Source: Blastococcus sp. TF02A-30
GTDB taxonomy: Bacteria; Actinomycetota; Actinomycetes; Mycobacteriales; Geodermatophilaceae
Direction of reading: 5' to 3'
Assembly: GCF_003319185.1 (NCBI RefSeq)
Contig: NZ_QOHJ01000003.1
Span: forward strand, 372,001-436,000
DNA length: 64,000 bases
Shown: positions 51,917 through 61,430 of the stretch, in pieces
Numbering within the stretch: the stretch's first letter is position 1
Layout: every line of letters starts with the position of its first letter
Notes under the pieces: model-generated
What the model saw: only the letters and a program-made list of their open reading frames with translations
Database searches by the model: none
What the model was told of the DNA's origin: nothing
Made by a program: the position numbers and the translations under genes

Positions 51917-52779
51917 GCCGGCTCCCCGCCGACCGCGGCCAGGCGGGCGAAGTCGGTGACCGACAGCTGCTCGCCGCGGATGGCCGGGTCGATGCCGGCC
52001 GCCCGGAGCCGGGCCTCCGCGGCCGCCGGGCTGCCGGCCCAGCGGGCCAGCGCCGCGCGCAGCCCCTTGCGGCGCATCGCGAACGCCGCGTCGACGACGG
52101 CGAAGGTCGCGGCGCGGTCGCCGGGCGGCGGTGGCCGGCGGACCAGCGACACCAGGCCGGAGTCGACGTTGGGCTCCGGCCAGAACACCCGCCGGCCGAC
52201 GTTGCCCGCCCGGCGCACCTCGCCGTACCAGGCGGCCTTGACCGACGGGATGCCGTACGCCGCCGTGCCCGGGCCGGCCGCCAGCCGCTCGGCCACCTCG
52301 GCCTGGACGAGGATCAGCGCCCGGTCCAGCGTGGGCAGCAGCTCGAGCAGGTGCAGCAGGACCGGGACGGCGACGTTGTAGGGCAGGTTGGCCACCAGCG
52401 CGGTCGGCGGCGGGCCGGGCAGCTCGCGCACCCGCAGCGCGTCCTCGCGGACGACGGTCAGCCGGTCGGCCAGGTCGGGACGGCGCTCGGCCACGGTGCG
52501 CGGCAGCCGCACGGCCAGCCGCTCGTCGATCTCCACCGCCGTCACGCGGGCGGCGGCCGGCAGCAGCCCGAGGGTCAGCGAGCCCAGCCCCGGGCCCACC
52601 TCGAGCACGACGTCGTCGGGCCGCAGCCCGGCGGTCCGCACGATCCGGCGAATCGTGTTCGCGTCGTGCAGGAAGTTCTGCCCGAGCGTCTTGGTGGGCC
52701 GGAGCTCGAGCTCCTGGGCCAGCTCGCGGATCGCGGCCGGGCCCAGGAGCCCGTCGGGCTGCTCGGCTGAGGTGCTCAG
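51913..52779 (-). CDS. rsmA: 16S rRNA dimethyladenosine transferase (probable CTG start)
   Basis: The 288-residue KsgA/RsmA protein dimethylates two adjacent adenines in the 3' terminal helix of 16S rRNA. Motifs are [11 protein letters not shown], the SAM-binding [12 protein letters not shown], and the catalytic NLPYNVAVP. Upstream of the conserved [10 protein letters not shown] the frame has no ATG, GTG or TTG that avoids the repeat element. The likely start is CTG at 52779 (CTG-AGC-ACC, Met-Ser-Thr), with GGGG about seven bases upstream. The 56-bp repeat element lies directly before it. Confidence 0.9.
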   Translation of the reverse strand: MSTSAEQPDGLLGPAAIRELAQELELRPTKTLGQNFLHDANTIRRIVRTAGLRPDDVVLEVGPGLGSLTLGLLPAAARVTAVEIDERLAVRLPRTVAERRPDLADRLTVVREDALRVRELPGPPPTALVANLPYNVAVPVLLHLLELLPTLDRALILVQAEVAERLAAGPGTAAYGIPSVKAAWYGEVRRAGNVGRRVFWPEPNVDSGLVSLVRRPPPPGDRAATFAVVDAAFAMRRKGLRAALARWAGSPAAAEARLRAAGIDPAIRGEQLSVTDFARLAAVGGEPA

Positions 52780-52785
52780 TTCAGG

Positions 52786-52841
52786 CCCCGCTGCAGGGGC
52801 CCGCCGCGAGCGAGCGAGCGGTGGGGGGCAGCGGGGTCCTT
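52786..52841 (-). repeat. 56-bp structured intergenic repeat, copy 2
   Basis: The stem arms are CCCCGCTGC and GCAGCGGGG (perfect), around a core with TGCAGGG, GCGAGCGAGCGAG and GGGGGGC. It ends in TCCTT two bases before the rpfB stop (plus-strand view). On the transcript it lies between rpfB and ksgA, ending seven bases before the probable ksgA CTG. Confidence 0.85.
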
Positions 52842-52843
52842 CA

Positions 52844-53953
52844 TCAGCTGAACAGGCGGGGGCCGCAGTGCGGCCACTGGCCGGCGCCGGAGCGCTGGTA
52901 CAGCAGCTGCGCGCGGTAGGTCTGCTCGTCGGGGCTCGCGGCGGACGGCAGGCCGGTGCCACCCACGGCCTGCCAGGTGCCGACGGAGAACTGGTAGAGG
53001 CCGTGGTACTTGCCGGTGCTGCTCACCGCGTTGGGGCGACCACCGGACTCGCAGGCGGCCAGGGCGGCCCAGTTGAGCCCGTCGGCCGACGGCGCGTTGG
53101 CCGGGCGGGCCTTGCTGCCCACGGCGACCTGCTCGGTGACCGGCTGCTTGGTGACGGCGGAGGTCAGCTTCTCGCGGGCGGTCTCGACCCCGTCGGTGAC
53201 CGTGACGCGGTAGGTGACCGTCTGCTCGCCGTCGACGCCGGGCGTGGTGACCTTCTTCTGGCCCACGAACGCCTCGGGGTCGGCCGTCTCGGCGACCTCG
53301 TGCGCGATCGGCTCGGCGACGGTGACCTCGGAGACCTGCACCCGGAAGACCTGCAGCCGCATCTTGGCCAGCAGCGCCTGGTTCGGGTAGAGGCTGGTGC
53401 GGTCGGTCTCGCCGAGCACGATGCCCTGCTCGGCGAGCAGGTCGGCCGCGGTCGCCGCGGTGGTGGTGACCACGCGCTCCTGGCCGTCGGCGACGAGGAC
53501 GACGTCCTTGGGGGTGGTGATCTGCAGGGCCATGCCGTCCAGCGGCAGCCGCTCGCTGCGGCTGGCGGACAGGACCAGCCCCTCGGCGCGCAGCCCGAGC
53601 TGGTCGAGGGCCTCCTCGACCGAGAGCGCGGTCACGTACACCTCGCGGTCCACGCCGTCGATCGACAGCTGGAGCGGGCGGGCGCGGTTGAGGACCACCG
53701 TGTCGCCGTCGGTGATCGGCTGGTCCGCGGCCGGCAGCAGCACGTCGTGCGAGGCCGGCTCCAGGCCCTCCTCCTCAAGCACCTCGGCCACGGTGTCGGC
53801 GTACGTGCCGACCTCCTGGGCCTGCCCGTCGATGGTGAGCGTGACGGACTTCTGGGCCACGAGGAACGCCAGCGTCCCGCCCACGAGTCCGAGCAGGACC
53901 AGGGCGAAGAGGCTGAGCTGGAGAGAGCGGCGCACGACACTTCCAGGGGTCAC
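52844..53953 (-). CDS. rpfB: Resuscitation-promoting factor RpfB-like (DUF348, G5, Rpf)
   Basis: The 369-residue protein has an N-terminal membrane segment ([18 protein letters not shown]) and three DUF348 repeats ([17 protein letters not shown] is the first). A G5 domain follows, then a C-terminal Rpf lysozyme-like domain: [31 protein letters not shown] and a closing CGP. The catalytic Glu is in ACESGG. Rpf proteins cleave peptidoglycan and promote exit from dormancy. GTG at 53953 is chosen; the frame stays open upstream to 54067. Confidence 0.93.
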   Translation of the reverse strand: MTPGSVVRRSLQLSLFALVLLGLVGGTLAFLVAQKSVTLTIDGQAQEVGTYADTVAEVLEEEGLEPASHDVLLPAADQPITDGDTVVLNRARPLQLSIDGVDREVYVTALSVEEALDQLGLRAEGLVLSASRSERLPLDGMALQITTPKDVVLVADGQERVVTTTAATAADLLAEQGIVLGETDRTSLYPNQALLAKMRLQVFRVQVSEVTVAEPIAHEVAETADPEAFVGQKKVTTPGVDGEQTVTYRVTVTDGVETAREKLTSAVTKQPVTEQVAVGSKARPANAPSADGLNWAALAACESGGRPNAVSSTGKYHGLYQFSVGTWQAVGGTGLPSAASPDEQTYRAQLLYQRSGAGQWPHCGPRLFS

Positions 53954-54286
53954 GGGACCCGGGCAGGAGAAGCGTGCGCGCCGCGGTGGACGGCTGCCCG
54001 CTGCGGTCCGCTCCGGGTCACCCGCTCGGCCGGTGGGCCGGGCGACGCGACCCGGGGCGTTCTCCACCCCGGCTGTCGGTCACGACACGATAACGAACAG
54101 CGAACGGTGAGCACGAGTGCACGAGCAGTGAACCAGACCATGTCGACAACTCGATGTGGGCACGCCGACACCCGACGTGACCGACGTGCCGTGCGGGACG
54201 GGCCGGCCGTCCCTCAGGCCCGAGCAGGGCCGGTGAGCAAACGCACAGGGTGAACCGCCGGCACGCGGGGCAGGCGGGCGGCGGGT
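53954..54286 (-). other. 333-base upstream region of rpfB
   Basis: The gap upstream of rpfB contains a visibly lower-GC stretch (about 54080-54145) with TTGTCGA and TATCGT elements that could serve as promoter. I looked for the cyclic di-AMP riboswitch often found before actinobacterial rpf genes and could not recognise its consensus. The far end holds the terminator hairpin of the next gene. Confidence 0.45.
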
Positions 54287-54288
54287 TC
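54252..54288 (-). terminator. Hairpin terminator of the membrane protein gene
   Basis: The arms GAACCGCCG and CGGCGGGTTC pair over nine bases with one bulge and overlap the stop codon (54287-54289) of the leftward membrane protein gene. Confidence 0.5.
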
Positions 54289-55126
54289 AGCCGGCGAGGG
54301 CGGGCTGCCCGGCGCGCACCGGCCGCAGCCAGGTCAGGAGGAAGCCGGCGACCGCGACCCCGGCCGCGAGGGCGGAGAAACCCCCGGCGACCAGCGCCAC
54401 CGGGAGCAGGTCGAAGTGCTCGGTCACCCGGTCGCCCAGCCCGATGCCGGCGGCCAGCAGGAGCGCGCCCAGCGGCAGCAGCGCGACCACGCCGGCCGCC
54501 GCCGTCACCAGGTGGGCGGTCCAGGTCCGGAGGGCTTCGTCGGCCGGGACGTCCGCGCCGGCGGCCGGCAGCGGGCGCAGCAGGGCGCGCAGGAGGGCCA
54601 CCTCGGCCAGGGCCCAGGCCACCGCCGGCCCGGCGACGGCCGTCCACCCCACCGCGTCCGGGAGCTCGCCGGCCGACCACAGCCAGACCGCGGCGGCCAT
54701 CTCACCGGCGACGACCGCCCGCATGCTCCACACCAGCCAGCCCGAGATCAGCTCCCCGAGGCGCGGCCGGCGCACCGGCTGCGCCAGGGCCCAGCGCGGC
54801 CGCGGGCGGGTGACCTCGGCCAGGAGCACCCCGGCGAGGAGGCCCAGCGCCAGCGCCGGCACCCACAGGAAGACCGACGCCTCGGCCCACAGGACCACGC
54901 TGCCCGCGATCCCCGCGACGCCGAGCAGCCAGCCCAGCCCGCGCCAGCGGCGGCCGTGCTGCGCCTGGCGCTGCAGCGCCAGGGCCCCCGCCTCGGTGGG
55001 CTCGGCCAGGGCGACCGCGGCGCCCGCGACCGCCCGGCGACCGGCCGCCAGGGACCACGCCCTGGCCAGGAGGACCCCGGGCACCAGGACGGCGATGAAG
55101 AGCACGACCGCGATCAACCGACCCAC
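54287..55126 (-). CDS. Integral membrane protein of unknown function
   Basis: The 279-residue protein has six to seven hydrophobic segments, starting at the N-terminus (LIAVVLFIAVLVPGVLLA). A basic loop PRPRWALAQPVRRPRLGEL lies in the middle. I do not recognise a family. GTG at 55126 is the first start that gives a normal N-terminus. It lies 26 bases after the tatD stop on the same strand, so it may be the last gene of the metG-tatD operon. Confidence 0.7.
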   Translation of the reverse strand: MGRLIAVVLFIAVLVPGVLLARAWSLAAGRRAVAGAAVALAEPTEAGALALQRQAQHGRRWRGLGWLLGVAGIAGSVVLWAEASVFLWVPALALGLLAGVLLAEVTRPRPRWALAQPVRRPRLGELISGWLVWSMRAVVAGEMAAAVWLWSAGELPDAVGWTAVAGPAVAWALAEVALLRALLRPLPAAGADVPADEALRTWTAHLVTAAAGVVALLPLGALLLAAGIGLGDRVTEHFDLLPVALVAGGFSALAAGVAVAGFLLTWLRPVRAGQPALAG

Positions 55127-55152
55127 GGCCCCAGTGTGCCCCGCCGACGCGC

Positions 55153-56052
55153 TCAGCGGCGCGGCGCGTCCGCCTCCCAGCGCCCGAAGACCCGCTCGGC
55201 GTTGGCGGTCAGGGCGTCGCAGAGGCGGACCAGGTCGACGCCGGTGACGTCGGCCAGCGCGCGGACCGTGTGCGGCACCAGGCGGGAGGCGTTGGGGCGA
55301 CCGCGCAGCGGGACCGGCGTCAGGAACGGCGAGTCGGTCTCGACCAGCAGCTGGTCCAGCGGGGTGAGCGCCGCGGCCTCGCGCAGGTAGCCGGCGTTGC
55401 CGAAGGTCAGCGTGCCGGCGAACGAGAGGACGTAGCCCCGCTGCACGCACGCCTTCGCGAACGCGGCGTCGCCGGAGAAGCAGTGGAAGACGGTCCGCTC
55501 GGGCGCACCCTCGTCCTCGAGCACGCGGAGGATCTCCTCGTGCGCGTCGCGGTCGTGGATGACCAGCGCGATGCCGTGCCGCTTGGCGATCCGGATGTGC
55601 GCGCGGAAGGACTCCTCCTGCGCCGCCCAGCCGTCGGGGCCGGTGCGGTAGCGGTCCAGCCCGGTCTCCCCCACCGCGCGCACCCGGGGCAGCGCGGCGA
55701 GCCGGTCGATCTCGGCCAGCGCCTCTGCGGTCGCCTTGCCCTCGCCCGCCTCGTTGGGGTGCAGCGCGACGGCGGCCAGCACGTTCGGGTGCCGCTGCGC
55801 GAGCGCCGCCGACCACTGCGACGACGGCACGTCGACGCCCACCTGCACCAGCCGCGGGACGCCGACCGCCGCCGCCGCCGCGATCTCGGCGTCGACGTCG
55901 GCGTCGGTCGAGGTCGGACCGCCGTCGGGGCGGAAGCCGTCCAGGACGATGTCGAGGTGGGTGTGGCTGTCGATCGCCGGCGCCGGCAGCGGCTCCGGGG
56001 ACGGCGGCGGCTCCCCCCGCTTGTTGGCGCGGGACGCAGCCGAACGGCTCAC
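55153..56052 (-). CDS. tatD: TatD family metal-dependent hydrolase
   Basis: The 299-residue TIM-barrel protein has the metal ligands [32 protein letters not shown] and ETDSPFLTP. TatD-type enzymes are Mg-dependent 3'-5' DNases, with roles in DNA repair and quality control; some paralogs are proposed to deacylate D-aminoacyl-tRNA. GTG overlaps the metG stop as GTGA (56049-56052), the common metG-tatD pairing. Confidence 0.93.
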   Translation of the reverse strand: MSRSAASRANKRGEPPPSPEPLPAPAIDSHTHLDIVLDGFRPDGGPTSTDADVDAEIAAAAAVGVPRLVQVGVDVPSSQWSAALAQRHPNVLAAVALHPNEAGEGKATAEALAEIDRLAALPRVRAVGETGLDRYRTGPDGWAAQEESFRAHIRIAKRHGIALVIHDRDAHEEILRVLEDEGAPERTVFHCFSGDAAFAKACVQRGYVLSFAGTLTFGNAGYLREAAALTPLDQLLVETDSPFLTPVPLRGRPNASRLVPHTVRALADVTGVDLVRLCDALTANAERVFGRWEADAPRR

Positions 56053-57848
56053 TCGGCCTTCTCCTCCAGGCGCGCCAGCTCCTCCTCCACCACCGACTCG
56101 TCGAGCTTGGTGAAGATCGGCGTCGGCGGGGCCAGCGGGGTGCCCGGCGCGGCCAGCGGCGTGGAACCCCAGACCGCCTGACCCTGGTCGTAGGGGCCGG
56201 TGATGATCGGGTACGGGGAACCGTCGTCCAGGTCGGTCACCTCGTGGATCTCCGGCGCGACCGACCACACCCCGGTGCCGCCCAGCAGCTCGTGCACCTG
56301 CTGGGAGGAGTGCGGGAGGAACGGCGTCAGCAGCGCGTTGCAGTCCTTGATCGCCTGCAGCGCGGTGTGCAGCACGGTGTCCCGGCGGGCCGGGTCCTCC
56401 TTGAGCTTCCACGGCGCCTGGTCCGACAGGTACTTGTTCGCCTCGCCGACGACCCGCATGGCCTCGCCGATGGCCGCCTTCTGCCGGTTGCGCGCGAGCA
56501 GCTCGCCGACCGGGCCGAAGGCGCCCGACGTCGTCGCCAGCAGCGCGCGGTCGTCGTCGGTCAGCTCACCGGGGGTGGGCACGGCGCCGACGTTCTTGGC
56601 CGCCATCGAGACGCTGCGGTTGACCAGGTTGCCCCAGCCGGCGACGAGCTCCTCGTTGTTGCGCCGGCGGAACTGCTCCCAGGTGAAGTCGGTGTCCTGG
56701 GTCTCCGGGCCGGCGACGGCGATGAAGTAGCGCAGGGCGTCGGCGTCGTAGCGGGCGAGGAAGTCGCGCACGTAGATGACGACCTGGCGGGAGGAGGAGA
56801 ACTTGCGCCCCTCCATGGTGAGGAACTCGCTGGAGACGACCTCGGTGGGCAGGTTCAGCCGGCCCAGCGAGCCGGGGCTGCCGCCCTTGTCGCCCTCGCC
56901 GTTGTAGCCCTGCAGCTGCGCGGGCCAGATCTCGGCGTGGAAGACGATGTTGTCCTTGCCCATGAAGTAGTAGGCGTCGGCGTCCGGCGTCTGCCACCAC
57001 TGCCGCCAGGCCTCCGGGTCACCGGAGCGGCGGGCCCACTCGATGGACGCCGACAGGTAGCCGACGACGGCGTCGAACCACACGTAGATGCGCTTGTCCG
57101 GCCGGTCGCGCCAGCCGTCGAGCGGGATGGGGACGCCCCAGTCGATGTCGCGGGTGTAGCTGCGCGGCTTGAGGTCCTCGAGCAGGTTCGTGGCGAAGTT
57201 GAGGACGTTGGGCCGCCACCCCTTGCGGCTGGCCAGCCAGTCGCCGAGCGACCGGGTGAAGGCCGGCAGGTCGAGGAAGTAGTGCTCGCTCTCGACGAAC
57301 TTCGGCGTCTCCCCGTTGATCTTGCTGACCGGGTTGATCAGGTCGGTCGGGTCGAGCTGGTTGCCGCAGTTGTCGCACTGGTCGCCGCGGGCGCCGTCGT
57401 AGCCGCAGATCGGGCAGGTGCCCTCGATGTAGCGGTCGGGCAACGTGCGCCCGGTGCTCGGGCTGATCGCCCCGAGGGTCGTCTTCGGGAAGACGTAGCC
57501 GTTCTTGAGCAGGCCCAGGAAGATCTCCTGGCTCACCGCGGCGTGGTTGGCCGTCGTCGTCCGGGTGAACAGGTCGTAGCTCAGCCCGAGCGACTGCAGG
57601 TCCTGCACGATGATCCGGTTGTTCCGGTCGGCGATCTCCCGGGGCGTGATGCCCTCGGCGTCGGCGGCGACCGTGATCGGCGTCCCGTGCTCGTCGGTGC
57701 CGCTGACCATGAGCACCCGGTTGCCGCTCATCCGCTGGAAGCGGCTGAAGACGTCGGAGGGGACCCCGAACCCGGAGACGTGGCCGATGTGCCGCGGGCC
57801 GTTGGCGTAGGGCCAGGCGACGGCGGTGAGGATGTGCCGATCAGTCAC
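56049..57848 (-). CDS. metG: Methionyl-tRNA synthetase
   Basis: The 599-residue class I synthetase has the HIGH-type motif [15 protein letters not shown], a zinc knuckle [18 protein letters not shown], and a KMSKS-loop equivalent [12 protein letters not shown]. The KFSSS form is usual in this MetG subclass. There is no C-terminal tRNA-binding (EMAP-like) domain. GTG at 57848 gives the typical N-terminus [16 protein letters not shown]. Confidence 0.97.
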   Translation of the reverse strand: MTDRHILTAVAWPYANGPRHIGHVSGFGVPSDVFSRFQRMSGNRVLMVSGTDEHGTPITVAADAEGITPREIADRNNRIIVQDLQSLGLSYDLFTRTTTANHAAVSQEIFLGLLKNGYVFPKTTLGAISPSTGRTLPDRYIEGTCPICGYDGARGDQCDNCGNQLDPTDLINPVSKINGETPKFVESEHYFLDLPAFTRSLGDWLASRKGWRPNVLNFATNLLEDLKPRSYTRDIDWGVPIPLDGWRDRPDKRIYVWFDAVVGYLSASIEWARRSGDPEAWRQWWQTPDADAYYFMGKDNIVFHAEIWPAQLQGYNGEGDKGGSPGSLGRLNLPTEVVSSEFLTMEGRKFSSSRQVVIYVRDFLARYDADALRYFIAVAGPETQDTDFTWEQFRRRNNEELVAGWGNLVNRSVSMAAKNVGAVPTPGELTDDDRALLATTSGAFGPVGELLARNRQKAAIGEAMRVVGEANKYLSDQAPWKLKEDPARRDTVLHTALQAIKDCNALLTPFLPHSSQQVHELLGGTGVWSVAPEIHEVTDLDDGSPYPIITGPYDQGQAVWGSTPLAAPGTPLAPPTPIFTKLDESVVEEELARLEEKAE

Positions 57849-57897
57849 GGGCCAACAGTACGGAGCCGCGTCCACCCGGATCGCCGGGCGGTGCGGG

Positions 57898-58557
57898 TCA
57901 GGGCTGGTAGACGGTGGTGGCGGCGGTCTCGCCGGCGATCTGCGCGTCGTCGACCGGCGCGAGGAGCGCGACCGCGACGAGCACCAGCCCGATGGCACCC
58001 AGCGTCGCGGTGGCCAGCCCGCGGTTCTCGGCGACGGGGTCGGCGACGCGCGGGCGGGCCCGCGGGCCGGCCGCGATCCAGGCGCTCGCCGAGGGCGAGC
58101 CGACCAGGAGCAGCTTCCCCACGGGCAGGGCGACGGCGAGCAGCAGCAGCGCCGGCAGCGACAGGGTGGTGGGCACCGGCAGCGGCACCACGACGGCCAC
58201 CAGGCCGACGAGGACCAGACCGGCGAGCTCGGCGACCGCGACGCCCTGCAGCAGCCGGCGCCCCGACCCGTCGAGGAGCGCGGCACCGCCACCGGCGGAG
58301 GTCACGATCCAGCCGGCGAGCACCAGCAGGGCCAGGCCGACGACGGCGCCCGAGGACTGCGCGGCCATCAGGGTGTCCAGCTCGGTGAGGCCCACGGCCA
58401 GCAGCGCGACGGCCTGCAGGACGCCGATGCCGCCGGCGGCCAGCACGGCCACGGGCAGGCGGCGCGGCGCCGTCGTCGCCACCGCGACCGGCCGCGCGGG
58501 CACGGAGGCGCGCGGCGGCGCGAACGTGTCGCGGACGTCGAGGACGCTGGTCGCCAC
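57898..58557 (-). CDS. Small membrane protein of unknown function
   Basis: The 219-residue protein has a ~30-residue basic/proline N-terminus and about five hydrophobic segments, some of them very Leu/Val-rich ([17 protein letters not shown]). No family is recognised. GTG at 58557. It lies 49 bases upstream of metG on the same strand. The compositional bias makes homology hard to judge. Confidence 0.65.
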   Translation of the reverse strand: MATSVLDVRDTFAPPRASVPARPVAVATTAPRRLPVAVLAAGGIGVLQAVALLAVGLTELDTLMAAQSSGAVVGLALLVLAGWIVTSAGGGAALLDGSGRRLLQGVAVAELAGLVLVGLVAVVVPLPVPTTLSLPALLLLAVALPVGKLLLVGSPSASAWIAAGPRARPRVADPVAENRGLATATLGAIGLVLVAVALLAPVDDAQIAGETAATTVYQP

Positions 58558-58640
58558 GGAGGTTCCCCCTGAGCCGGTCGGTGCTGTCCCTGCTCAGCTC
58601 GGCTCCGCGGGGGTGCTGCCTGAGGGCGCGGACCCGGTTC

Positions 58641-60140
58641 TCACCCCTCCGGGTGAGCGGGTTCAGGCGTCCGGGCCTCCACGTCGCGCGTCGCCAGCCG
58701 GCTGTGCTGCCAGCTGTAGAGCCAGTAGACGCCCAGCCCGATCGCCATCCAGACGACGAAGCGCAGCCAGGTGTCGGCCGGGAGGTTGAGCATCAGCCAG
58801 AAGCAGGCCAGCGCCGAGACGATCGGCAGGGCCGGGACCAGGGGCACCCGGAAGGCGCGCGGCAGGTCGGGGCGGGTGCGGCGCAGCACCAGCACGCCGA
58901 CGGACACCAGCAGGAAGGCGAACAGGGTGCCGATGTTGACCATCTCGGCGAGCGTGTCCAGCGGCACCAGCCCGGCCAGGACGGCGACGACGAGGCCGGT
59001 GGCGATGGTGATGCGGTACGGCGTCCCGTAGCGGGGGTGCACCTTCGCCAGACCCGGGGGCAGCAGCCGGTCGCGGCTCATCGCGAACAGCACCCGCGAT
59101 TGCCCCAGCATCAGGATCATCACCACCGAGGTGAGCCCGGCGAGCGCGCCGATCGAGATGATCGTGGAGAAGGCGGTCAGCCCGACGCTGGAGAACGCGC
59201 CGGCCAGCGGGGCGGTGGCGCTCAGCTCCGTGTAGTTCTGCATGCCCACGACGACCAGCGACACCGCCACGTACAGCAGCGTGCACAGCACCAGCGAGCC
59301 CAGGATGCCGCGGGGCAGGTCGCGCTTCGGGTCGCGGGTCTCCTCCGCGGCGGTGGCGACGATGTCGAAGCCGATGAACGCGAAGAACACGATCGAGGCG
59401 CCCGCGACGACCCCGCCCCAGCCGTAGGTGCCCTGGCTGAAGCCGAGCAGCTCGATCAGCGGGCTGTGCCAGCCGCCCTCGCCCTCGCCGGCCGGCTGGG
59501 CCGGCGGGACGAACGGGCTGTAGTTGTCGGCGGTCAGGTAGAAGACGCCGACCACGACGATCAGCAGCACGATCGCGACCTTGATGGCGACGATCACCGC
59601 CGTCACCCGGCTGGACAGCTTGATGCCCAGCACCAGGACGGCGGTCATGGCCAGCACGATGAGGATCGCCGGGATGTTGAACCGCGCCTCCTCGCCCGCG
59701 ATCGAGGTGGGCAGCGAGATGCCGACGTCGTCGAGCAGCTGCTGGAGGTAGCCCGACCAGCCGACGGCGACCGTCGCCGCCCCGAGCGCCAGTTCCAGGA
59801 CAAGATCCCAGCCGATGATCCAGGCGATGAACTCGCCGAACGTGGCGTAGGAGAACGTGTAGGCCGACCCGGCCACCGGCACCGTCGAGGCGAACTCGGC
59901 GTAGCAGAGCGCGGCCAGCCCGCAGACGACGCCGGCGATGACGAAGGAGATCGCCGCGGCCGGGCCGGCCTGATCGCGGGCGACCACACCGGTCAGCACG
60001 AAGATGCCCGTCCCGATGATCACGCCGACCCCGAAGACGGTGAGGTCGAGCCCGGAGAGGTTCTTCTTGAGGCGGTGCTCGGGCTCGTCGGTGTCGCGGA
60101 TGGACTCCTCCACCGACTTGATCCGGCGCGTCATGGCCAC
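58641..60140 (-). CDS. APC family amino acid permease
   Basis: The 499-residue transporter has 12 predicted transmembrane segments. It carries the APC first-helix motif TVFGVGVIIGTGIFVLTG, CYAEFASTVPVAGSAYTFSYA, and IGFDIVATAAEETRDPKRDLP. This pattern fits the cationic amino acid transporter (YfnA/CAT) group. GTG at 60140 has GGGAG six bases upstream; ATG at 60134 is the alternative. It is divergent from corA across 73 bases. Confidence 0.93.
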   Translation of the reverse strand: MAMTRRIKSVEESIRDTDEPEHRLKKNLSGLDLTVFGVGVIIGTGIFVLTGVVARDQAGPAAAISFVIAGVVCGLAALCYAEFASTVPVAGSAYTFSYATFGEFIAWIIGWDLVLELALGAATVAVGWSGYLQQLLDDVGISLPTSIAGEEARFNIPAILIVLAMTAVLVLGIKLSSRVTAVIVAIKVAIVLLIVVVGVFYLTADNYSPFVPPAQPAGEGEGGWHSPLIELLGFSQGTYGWGGVVAGASIVFFAFIGFDIVATAAEETRDPKRDLPRGILGSLVLCTLLYVAVSLVVVGMQNYTELSATAPLAGAFSSVGLTAFSTIISIGALAGLTSVVMILMLGQSRVLFAMSRDRLLPPGLAKVHPRYGTPYRITIATGLVVAVLAGLVPLDTLAEMVNIGTLFAFLLVSVGVLVLRRTRPDLPRAFRVPLVPALPIVSALACFWLMLNLPADTWLRFVVWMAIGLGVYWLYSWQHSRLATRDVEARTPEPAHPEG

Positions 60141-60213
60141 GTCGAGCTCCCTCGGAGATCCGGTCGGCCGCGCACGCCTACGCTGCGGGGGCCCGGTCAG
60201 AGGAGATGCCCCG

Positions 60214-61353
60214 ATGAGCAGCGCCGACACGTCGCCCGGCGGATCGACGACGCCGCCGCTGCCGGACCGCGCCGCAGGCGGCCCGGCACCCGAGGGGCCG
60301 CCCACGCTGCGCCCCCGGCCGGCCGGGCGCCCGCCCCGCACGGCCACCCGGCCGGCCGGCACCGGCGCCGTCGTCGACTGCGCCGTGTACGTGGACGGGC
60401 GACGGCAGGAGGCGGTGGCCCCCGAGGACGCGCTGCGCATGGCGACCGACCGCGGCGGCTTCGTGTGGCTCGGGCTGTACGAGCCGAACGAGGACGAGCT
60501 CACCGCGCTGGCCGACCGCTACGACCTGCACCCGCTCGCGGTCGAGGACGCGGTCTTCGCCCACCAGCGGCCCAAGCTGGAGCGGTACGACGACGCGCTG
60601 TTCATGGTGCTCAAGACCGCGACCTACGTGGCGCACGAGGAGCTCACCGCGACCAGCGAGGTGGTCGACACCGGCGAGGTGATGGTGTTCCTCGGCGAGC
60701 GCTACGTGATCACCGTGCGGCACGGGCACCACGGGGAGCTCGGCGACCTGCGTCACCGGCTGGAGGAGCAGCGCGACCTGCTCTGCCTGGGCCCGTCGGC
60801 GGTGCTGTACGCGGTGGCCGACGCCGTCGTCGATGCCTTCGTGGACGTCGCCGCGGCGGTGGAGGAGGACGTCGACGAGCTCGAGGCCTCGGTGTTCAGC
60901 GCCGAGCGGACCGACGACATCGGCCGGCTGTACCAGCTCAAGCGGGAGCTGCTGTCGCTGCGGAAGGCGGTCTCCCCGCTGGAGGTGCCGCTGCAGAAGC
61001 TCGCGGAGCGGCAGATCGACGCCGTCCCGGAGGCGATGCGCTCCTACTTCCGCGACGTCCTGGACCACGCGATCCGGGTGCGCGACCAGGTGGCGTCGCT
61101 GGACGAGCTGCTCACGTCGATCCTGCAGGCGTCGCTGGCGCGCACCTCGATGGCGGACAACGAGGACATGCGCAAGATCTCGGCGTGGGCGGGCATCATC
61201 GCCGTCCCGACCGCGATCGCCGGCATCTACGGGATGAACTTCGAGCACATGCCGGAGCTGCGCTGGCGCTACGGCTACCTGCTGGTGTGGCTGGTCATCC
61301 TGGGCGCCTGCTTGTTCCTGTACCGCGGCTTCAAGCGCAACGGCTGGCTCTGA
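60214..61353 (+). CDS. corA: CorA family magnesium/cobalt transporter
   Basis: The 379-residue protein has a ~50-residue Pro-rich N-terminus, the cytoplasmic CorA funnel domain, and two C-terminal transmembrane helices with the selectivity motif GIYGMNF at about 340. The basic C-terminus YRGFKRNGWL is typical. ATG at 60214 follows AGGAG with an eight-base spacer. Confidence 0.95.
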   Translation: MSSADTSPGGSTTPPLPDRAAGGPAPEGPPTLRPRPAGRPPRTATRPAGTGAVVDCAVYVDGRRQEAVAPEDALRMATDRGGFVWLGLYEPNEDELTALADRYDLHPLAVEDAVFAHQRPKLERYDDALFMVLKTATYVAHEELTATSEVVDTGEVMVFLGERYVITVRHGHHGELGDLRHRLEEQRDLLCLGPSAVLYAVADAVVDAFVDVAAAVEEDVDELEASVFSAERTDDIGRLYQLKRELLSLRKAVSPLEVPLQKLAERQIDAVPEAMRSYFRDVLDHAIRVRDQVASLDELLTSILQASLARTSMADNEDMRKISAWAGIIAVPTAIAGIYGMNFEHMPELRWRYGYLLVWLVILGACLFLYRGFKRNGWL

Positions 61354-61365
61354 CACCCTCGCTCG

Positions 61366-61381
61366 CGCTCGTCCCCGAGCG
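61366..61381 (+). terminator. Small hairpin after corA
   Basis: CGCTCG-tccc-CGAGCG is a perfect 6-bp hairpin 13 bases after the corA stop. Confidence 0.45.
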
Positions 61382-61430
61382 TGCACTTCCCGGCCCTTCC
61401 GGGGCGTCGTAGGCCCGCGTCGCGCACACT
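61381..61430 (-). repeat. Second repeat family, copy A
   Basis: About 50 bases directly after the stop of the broken DUF559-type gene. Its right 21 bases (GTAGGCCCGCGTCGCGCACAC without one base in the listing, 61409-61429) match copy B at 62309-62329 with one difference. Overall identity to copy B is 37 of 50 by eye. Confidence 0.7.

Noticed and set aside
53954..54286. Cyclic di-AMP riboswitch before rpfB
   Set aside because: Expected from actinobacterial precedent, but I cannot find the conserved motifs; a covariance-model search would decide.
56049..57848. Loss of the KMSKS loop in metG (KFSSS)
   Set aside because: This form is normal in the MetG subclass with a single zinc knuckle; the enzyme looks complete.
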